From the NCBI GenBank assembly GCA_030544215.1, contig JARZZO010000011.1:8232001-8296000 (forward strand): 64,000 bases of DNA. The letters run 5' to 3'. Below are positions 56,024 to 64,000 of this stretch, piece after piece. Origin of the DNA: Zantedeschia hybrid cultivar. Taxonomy: Eukaryota; Streptophyta; Magnoliopsida; Alismatales; Araceae. Below the pieces are notes generated by a model. The model was not told the origin of the DNA, made no database searches, and worked only from the letters and a program-made list of their open reading frames with translations. The translations under genes were made by a program, and so were the position numbers. Position 1 is the stretch's first letter; each line of letters begins with the position of its first letter.

Positions 56024-59000
56024 CATGTGACATGCCTCCATCTCTCTGGCTCTCGCTAAACTCTCTGTTTTGTTAGAGTACTGGGTTTAGTTTTCTGGAA
56101 AGGATAACGGTGGAGGGGACTATTTTTTGCTGATCCCTGCTAGAAAAAAAATTATACATAAAGGCGGATCTTCTGGTTCTGAATGATGTAAAATATATCT
56201 AAATTTTGATGGCTTTGCATGTACAAAGGTAACTTATTTTAAACTTAATGGATCCATTTACTCCATTTAATTTTTTTCCTTCGAAGAAGAAAAATCTCAA
56301 ACTCGACGGGAGAATTTTAACTTGGAAGACCTTATCAGAATGATGCTTCGTTCTGGTGTAGTTTCTCGGATTCTGGAGGTCCACGTGGATGAGATACCGA
56401 CCGGGGGCGTGTCGCGGTTGTCGAGCATTCCAACCGCCAGGCCGCCGCGTTGCTTCGCTGGCTCGAAGCTTCCGGAGTCGAGAGTTGACTCCAGGCCGAC
56501 GTCACAAAACTACAAAAATGGAATCGGGCGCGTCCCCGTGGGCCTAAACCAAATGCACCGGAGGCATAAAGGGTTCTACAAATTAATTTTAGATGATCTC
56601 ATTTTATATTTAAAATTATGAGAAATAAATCTATTGTGATGTTTAGATTTTAAGATCATGAGTTTTAGAAATTTTGGGTTCTTGATTTCGATAGTTCTAT
56701 ATTTACAAGGAAGATGAAAGCAGAATTCGTCATTTGGTAATTAAAAAACATTTTCAACTCTTTTGAAAAATGACATTTAATATTATTCTATGGATGTCCA
56801 CATCGAAAAAGAGGAAAAGTCAACAAATTAAATTTTTCATTGACCATAACTTTTGGATTACCAAATAAGTGATTCATATACACTTTTGAGCAAAAGCTTT
56901 TTGTACATTAAAACAAATGGACTCTTAGTATCAAATTTGATGTTTTCTTATAAAATCTTTTCTATCTGAATATATTTTAAGGGTGACCAAACGGATCCTA
57001 AATGGAGTTATCGGTTGCCTAATCATAAATTGAGCACCGAAATTGTCTAGGAAAGGGAATAACTTGAGTCGACAAGATTTTGAAGCTCGGTAATTTTTGG
57101 ATTGTAAATATAAAATGATAAATAATTTATTAAGGCAGTCGTACCGATTTGTCCTTGAATCCGTCAAGACTTCCGCGTAAGATGATTGACCTATTATCCT
57201 ACAATGATCGGCTATTTCTGCCAGAAATCTATGTTAATCAAGATTTGATTTTAAATTGTTTTAGTTGGTTTATGATTATGATATTTGATGATTTTATGAT
57301 TTTAAATATGATATTAGACATGTTCATCATATTAGAATATTAATTAAATTGTTTATCATAATTTGATATTTTTTTAGAAAAATATTTATTCATTAATATA
57401 ATTTATAAAAATTAGTGAACATTGATCTATAATTTAAGAAATTTTATTTTATGCCTTTAAACATATTTGAAAAAGCATTTGCACTTGATCTTTACTTATT
57501 ATGATATTTAAATTGCTCCGTTCATTGAAACAACACTTCTATGACTTCATAAAATATTATATTGATGAAATCTTTTAAAGAATTTTAATTTTGGAGAATC
57601 ATTGTAAGACAATGCTTGATCTCTATAAAATGCATAAGAAGATAGAGCCACTTAAAGAGGGCTTCTGAACCGATCTCATAATAGGCATTTGCTTTGGTTT
57701 AACTATCTTGGTGAAATTAAGATATCTTCGATTCTTTGCTGGCGCAAGGATCTTAGCACTATTTGATTATGTGCTTCAATATTCATTTGCTTGCATCTTA
57801 CATATATTATGGTTTAGATATATACCTATTATGCACCACAAAAATATGTTTAATTTGCATAATATATGATGTGAGATTTTGATCTAATCTACATGATAAG
57901 AACCTAGCTAATTAGATATCCATGTGGTTTGATTCGATTAACTTATGACTCTATTTGATAAGTTAACCATGTTAAAAGTTGATTAGCTTTTAATCTGATT
58001 CAATTAGAACATGATTGATTTATGCTATTTGATATGAATTTTGAACATAAGAATATGTATAATTTGACACTGCCCATTTGAGATGGGATATGTACTTTGG
58101 GAACTTCTTCATGGGTTACAGGTTATATGTGTGACATGTACAATGACTAGAAATATGTCATTATGAAAAATGAAATTTGACATAAAATGTGTTCATGTGA
58201 TTATGTGACCATTTGATTATCAGATCAGATTATTTGTCTAAGAAATGTTTTGTTAGTTAAGATTTGGCACTATGACTTTATTTTTATATACTTATTTATC
58301 ATTATGTTAGATGCTAGATTATGTACAATTCGACTTTGCAACTTCCATTATATATTATGCCATGTATAGAGTTTAGATGCCTCCTAGGTCGAAGAACTCA
58401 TTTTTATTTACTAATAACTACAGGAGACTTAGATTCAGAGTTCGAGCATACAAGGTGTGCTATGATGTAATGGACCTTGAGGAGTAGAATGTTTTAACAG
58501 GATTAGTTATTTGACTTTTCATTTTAGTAGCATGATGTGGTAGATTTTATTTGGAAAGATATGTAATTTGAATTTTGAGAGTTGATTATTTTGTTCAATT
58601 ATATTCTAGATATTAGTATTGACTACGTAATTGGATTACTTAGATTAATTGTGTGACAATAATAGCATAGACTTTGATTGCTTTTGCAAATGTTTTAACC
58701 CTCATTGTGCATGTGATTTGCTAAGCTTATCCTGTTATTATGTGGATGTTTGTTAGAATTATTGAACTAGAATGGGGGCATGGCAATCTAAGAGAAGCAT
58801 TACTAGAGGGCGATGCAAGTCATAGAAATGCATCATACTTTGGCGATGAAATTTAGCAAAATGAATTTGGTCATGGACTAACACACTCTAAACTTGCATG
58901 CACTTGTGAGTCCTTATTTTTTCACCGTAGTAGGCATGCCCTTACGGGCTTGACCCTTGGAGACTTTGCACTGAAGTAGGGTTCTAAGCCCCTGAGCCCC

Positions 59001-61217
59001 TCTCCTTCACACATTCTAGCCCCTGTCTTCTACCCCTTGTCCTCTTCGTGCTTTCCCTCTCTCCCTCTTGCCTCTCACTCCACCTCCCTACCCTCTCATC
59101 ACCTTCATTATCTCCTCCTTCTGCTCGTTAGCTAACAGTAAGGGAGGGGGGAGGAAATGGCATCACTAGCACAAAGTTTGGTGGTGATGATGGTGGGGTT
59201 GGTGAGGCATAAGTGGATTTAACAAGTGCAAAGCATGGCATTGTTGGTTAGAAGGATACCCTAAAAATTTATTGATTTTAGGCAATAGTCACATCAGACC
59301 TTCGAGAGTTTTGTGTAGTGGTGACTCAATGATTTTGGCGTTGGTGCATAGAGACATACCCTAAAAATTTAGTCGTAGTGAACCATGAGAACCATGGTTC
59401 CACTCTCAAGATTGTCTAGAGGCCTCACTTAAAATGCTAAGTGAGACTCACTAATATTAGGCTTGTTGGCTCAAAATTACAAAAAACTCCAGAGGGGAAA
59501 TAAGATTTTCTAAAAATAAATACAATCTACAAATATAAAATCAATAAGAAGGGAGATAAAAGAGATGGAGGAAATCACACAATAGAGACATAATATTTTA
59601 TAATAGTTCAGTTATATAGTGATATATATCCACTCCTCAAGAGCATCTTGGGATTTCACTACTACAAGTTAGTTGAGCGGTGCTAGCTCACCAATCACAC
59701 ATGCTAGTTGATGCGGTGTTAGCTCACTAAACACACAAGTAAATTGATGCGGTGGTAGCTCACAAGAGATAATAAATAATGAAGAGTAATAAGTAAGAGA
59801 TTAAATATTAATATGAAGAATGAAGAGGCGCAATTGATCTCTTTTTCTATAAAAATACCTCTTGGAATGCTTCTACATCATCAAATGCAACTCAAAAAGT
59901 ACTCGTAAGTATCCTTTGATTGCACAAGTTATTCCAATATGTGGATTACCCCAGTACACTCATCTATAGGTCTTTTAAAGAATCTTCAACTCAAACGAGC
60001 TGTTAGGGATAAAAAGAAAATAGTTTTTTTTATTAAGAATAGAAGGTCTAACATTTACATTTCATGCTTCTGGGAGTGGTGGTATCGACACCCCTCTGTG
60101 TGGTGTCGAAACACCTAGGTTCTAGGGTCAATACTACTTTTTCTACGTACTATGTATAAATCAATATTTAAAAAAAAATTATAATTTTCTATAAGAATAT
60201 TATATTGAGTTTATCTTGTACTTGTTGGAAAGAGTTTCAAATTTTCTATAACTTTGTTGCCGAACACGTTTCCAAATTCATCCATAAAGAATCTAAAAGT
60301 ACATCTCAATGCAACTCTATCAAAATGGCCTGTACTTTTTTTAAAATAGAACATGTTTATGTTTTCACATAGTATTGACACCACACAGTAAGATGTCGAT
60401 ACTTCTTATTTAAAAATGTCTAAAATATTATATTTACATATATATAAGTGTCAAATTACATCGGATCTTTCTCGAACCTTTTCACACTTAAACAAATATG
60501 TTTATACACATAATATGCATTTTGGTATCATCAAAATCAATCTATAGGATTCAACAATGACTATACCCTTCCTATTTCATTTCCCTACAGTCATAACTTA
60601 TAATCATTAATTTCTTTTACTTTAGATTCCTTTCACTTAAATTCTTATGAACATGCTATGTTCATACTTCTAACTCTTATTAGTTTTACCAACTCTGTAG
60701 TCTTAAGAATTTAGCTTCTTCTATTCTATCTAACTAAATAAATTTTATTCTTTTGAACTAAGTTATTTACTCATGTTCCTGCACCATATAAAAACTCCTG
60801 GCTATTTGTCACCACAATTGAGTGTCATTGAAGTCGCTCCTATCGGATGCCTTGTCAAACTCTTACTTACTTGTCATGACCTCTGGCATTGCTGGAATAT
60901 CATTTCTAGCAAATACTCTACTATTAATGAGAAAATTCAATTTAGGATTCATGATTGAGCTGCAACACATTTTATTAAGTATAAGCTGTCAAGTCAACAC
61001 AGCCCCCCGAATTTTCTCATCTGCACTTGGGATCAGCCACGGAGAGTTAATATTAAAATTCGTTGTGAAAGTTAAAGCATGTAAGTTCTTCAACTCGTAT
61101 AAAATTCTCCTGTTACCAATCTCTAAGCAATGAGGCTGGCAACTTCCATGAAGTATTTTTATGATCAATTCCTCACAGAAGTGGAATTGCCGGGCAGCAT
61201 ATCCTGTAAATAGTTAT
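56024..61217. other. Long AT-rich region without a recognisable gene
   Basis: The first hundred bases or so are probably the ERF 3' untranslated region. A moderately GC-rich patch lies near 56380-56545. I found no convincing coding frame, LTR or inverted-repeat element elsewhere. The only clear structure is the short tandem repeat at 59668-59775. Confidence 0.45.
59668..59775. repeat. 36-bp tandem repeat, three units
   Basis: A GCGGTGxTAGCTCAC phrase recurs at 59677, 59713 and 59749, exactly 36 bp apart, with diverged sequence between. Confidence 0.75.
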
Positions 61218-61469
61218 CCCCACCAATGGGGGCTGAGGTCGCCTCAGTGGGCCGACTGCGGGAGTTCCGACAATCGCCTATCGGTCGACGCCACATCAGA
61301 TCTGGGGATCTGCATGACCGACCGCACCCGGTTGCCCATTCTCCCTCTCCTTTTCCCGCACCCTGCGCACATGGTAATTGGGTGTGGTCGGTCACGTGTC
61401 CGCCGTGGCGTCGTCTGGTAGGCTTCAACTCCTAGTCACCCTACCGAGGGAACCTTAACCCCACCAATG
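61218..61469. other. GC-rich block flanked by 11-bp direct repeats
   Basis: CCCCACCAATG occurs at 61218-61228 and 61459-61469, and the match extends leftwards as TTAnCCCCACCAATG. Between them lie about 230 bp of GC-rich DNA within otherwise AT-rich sequence, with no inverted ends and no poly-A. It looks like an insertion with a target duplication. Origin unknown. Confidence 0.45.
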
Positions 61470-64000
61470 ACAGAATGAAAATGAGAATTGCACTACTAAA
61501 AAAAAAACATTTTTTTATTACAACTTTATGCACAAGTGGAAACCATTGGCTCTTAGAGGGCATCAACTTTGTAATAGGGTTTGCTTGAAGGTTTCCCTGT
61601 GACAAAGAAACTGCATTGTTACTTCTGGTCGCTTTTAGATGGTGGATCTTTCTTATGCCTAACTTTCCAACCTTGATCCTATTTGTGGAGCAATGTTGAC
61701 AGTAGTGGCTTCAACACGTTAATTGTTATCATCAAAATTACAGTCTTACCTGACCTTTCCCCGACTACTACCGAGGGAGATCCTTCCTTGGATGTGTTTG
61801 CTGCTCCTTCTGGTTTGGGGTATTCTTACCGCCACTTTGATTCGAGAATATGAGAAGAATAAAGATGAATAAGGAGAGAATAAACCTAATTTTGTTTTGA
61901 CAAGCAGAATAATTTATTACTTTCGAAAATAAGGAGAATAAGTCATCCCACTATAAATCCAAAAATTACTTATTCTTCTTATTCAGTTAGCAAGCCCCAT
62001 AAAACTATCAAATGAAAATACCTCTTATATTAGTGTACGCTATTCCGTCAGTAGACCCTACGTAATAACTTTTTGATCTGCAAACAAAGTGGGCCTTAGG
62101 CTTTGAAACTTTTGATCCAATTAAATCCTGAGGGGGCATTAGGATCTTTAAGAGGATACTTAATTATGCGATTCCTTTACCGTTGAAAACTATAAATTTG
62201 AAAATAGAACTTTAATTAGAGAAAAGGGGAGATTCCATGAGAGAGAGTTAACTTGTGTAATCATATACAAACTTCCTTTCATTCAAATTTCAATATGATG
62301 AGAGTAGGAATCTAAAACCAATGTCATCTAGAGCACCCAGTGGCCTATGTCACCTGTATTATTCAATCTGGGTTTGAATCTTAACGGTGTGTTCAAGATG
62401 AGGAAAATTAAACAAGGGAAGATTGAACATTCTGTCATATTCATACCTGCACTTGGGCGGAAAATTAAACAAGAGAAGAAAGAACAATCTGTCCAGGTTC
62501 ATACCTGCACTTGGACGGAAGAAAACAGAAAACAACACACCCTTTTGATTGACTCAGCTGGTATGAAGATGGAATCCTGAGAAAATTAAAGGGAGAGAAC
62601 TGTAGTTTATACTTGGGCATGTGGGTGTTTTCTGATTTATAGAACAACCCTTTAAAGAAATAGGAACAAGAATTTATAGGGAGTGAGTCGGATATCTGCC
62701 GATCGATATGGATGGCTAGCTCCCCCTAATTCCCTATCACTGTTAATACTAATAGGGATAAGGGGGACCCTGTCCCTGTTTATTTTTTTTTAATTTTTAA
62801 AAGTAATTATAAAGTCTCTAGTGAAGAGAATAATATTTTTCTTACATATTCTGTCACTTATGGGGAACACTCGGACATAAATCTCTCGTGAACTCGTAAG
62901 ATAAATTCCTTTCTCTTGCTCAACTATTGAAGATAGAATTAGAACTTACCACCTCTTTTACAAAAAGAAGGGTCCACTACGGTTGATCAGCCACAGGCTC
63001 TTTCGCCTATTCTTGTTTTGTTCGCAGCTTGGAATGGGTAGTTCATGGGTATTTTTTTTAATGGGGCCATGATCCTTGATATTATCCGAGAAAAGGGAGA
63101 TTGAGTAATTTTATTGATTAAATATTAAATAAAATATAATGAAAGAATTAGCATCTGTTTCGCGCTCTATCAGCATACGTTATGTCTGTCATAATCTACG
63201 AGATACGTCAATCTATATGTTAGAAAATATATTAGACTAATCTATGTTAGTTAAGAGATAAAATAAATTATGTTTAAAATATACTGTGTTCGACACTCTC
63301 AATCTTAAAATTTTGACTTGGATATTCTAAAAATTTCAACAGTGTGAGGTTGTCACTTACGCTAAGTAGATGTTTGTTGTGCCGTAAAATACCGTATAAA
63401 TATCAATTTTGAAATCATGTCAAGCTAGTATTCTTTAATTATTTTTGAGATATAATTGATCATACTTTGGACAGAACTCAGAAGCATACATCTCGAAAGC
63501 TCGAAATCTATTTTTCTCCCACAAAGCTGTCCTAAAAAAGCGGACCCAGCCCATTTCAGTGGGGTCCCAGGATCTCACTGGAATTTTAAAATTTTCTTAG
63601 AAGTCTTAATTTAATAAGACAAATTTCAATGTTAGGTATAAGGTGACCGCACTGGAATTTTTTAGATGACCCACATGACCCCAGTCTCACTCGAATCTCA
63701 GTTTCACTGAAATTTTTTACATAGTATTATGACTTATATTTATGATTTAATAAAAAATTCGTTGAGTGCATTTGGAAGAAAAAATTCCTCGTAACGAAAT
63801 GTATCATTTTTATTAAAGTATATCATTTTTATAATGATTAAAATATATTTACTTATATTTTTTATTTAAATATTTTTATTATAATTAAAATAAAATATAA
63901 ATAAATTTAATAATAATCTGAGTGACTCTCAGTGATCCTACTGAACAAAATTTTTACGTCCGCCACTGATCCCAAGTTATCTCGAAGACTCGAAGAGCAG
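61470..64000. other. AT-rich region with dispersed repeat fragments
   Basis: No gene is recognised. A 57-bp tandem duplication lies at 62402-62515. The part from about 63538 to 63975 starts AGCGGACCCAGCCCATT and ends TACGTCCGCCACTG, resembling the dispersed repeats at 30.2 and 39.9 kb. Confidence 0.4.
62402..62515. repeat. 57-bp tandem duplication
   Basis: Units at 62402-62458 and 62459-62515 both start GGAAAATTAAACAAG and end with CATACCTGCACTTGG(G/A)C. The unit length is a multiple of three and the plus frame stays open for 77 codons, but the protein is unlike anything I know. Confidence 0.7.

Overview
This window is a piece of plant nuclear genome, very probably from a monocot. The two clear genes have plant-only architectures: a PLS-class pentatricopeptide-repeat (PPR) protein and an AP2/ERF transcription factor. 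Both are intron-poor. The PPR gene is GC-rich at its 5' end and more AT-rich towards its 3' end, and the ERF gene is extremely GC-rich; both traits are common in monocots. The species cannot be read from the sequence. Nearly everything else is transposable-element sequence or AT-rich intergenic DNA.

Layout. 1-8.4 kb: a possible fragment of a minus-strand gene at the window edge, a decayed RNase H-type ORF, a tRNA-like SINE fragment and small foldback repeats. 8.4-19.4 kb: a Ty1/copia element (element D, minus strand) with two 420-bp LTRs and recognisable gag, protease, integrase, reverse transcriptase and RNase H, now full of stop codons. It is split by two independently inserted solo LTRs of one family (family A) in opposite orientations, each with its own 5-bp target-site duplication (TSD). 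One of these carries a further LTR-like insertion of family B. 22.7-25.6 kb: the PPR gene. 28-34 kb: miniature inverted-repeat elements (MITEs) and a third family A solo LTR (A3) with family B inserted in it the other way round. 35-39 kb: a Mutator-like MITE with a second MITE nested in it, then a solo LTR of family C. 40.3-51.8 kb: a complete copia-type element (element E) with two 1,586-bp LTRs that are about 99% identical, a perfect initiator-Met primer site, a 5-bp TSD and a decayed interior; a fourth family A solo LTR sits inside it. 52.2-53.0 kb: a second family C solo LTR. 54.3-56.0 kb: a Mutator-like MITE directly upstream of the ERF gene. 56-64 kb: AT-rich DNA without a recognisable gene.

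The most unusual content is structural. (1) The leader of element E holds a run of short hairpins with stems mostly 6-11 bp long, tiny loops, and stems that differ from one hairpin to the next while remaining base-paired. Further downstream are five hairpins with a conserved 16-19-nt loop and unrelated stems. (2) LTR family A carries arrays of GACGC/GCGTC stem-loops, in one block spaced at a regular 112 bp, and the unrelated-looking family B LTR carries the same motif at about 88-bp spacing.

The two host genes have no visible functional link. The ERF protein is expected to be a nuclear regulator and the PPR protein an organellar RNA-binding protein.
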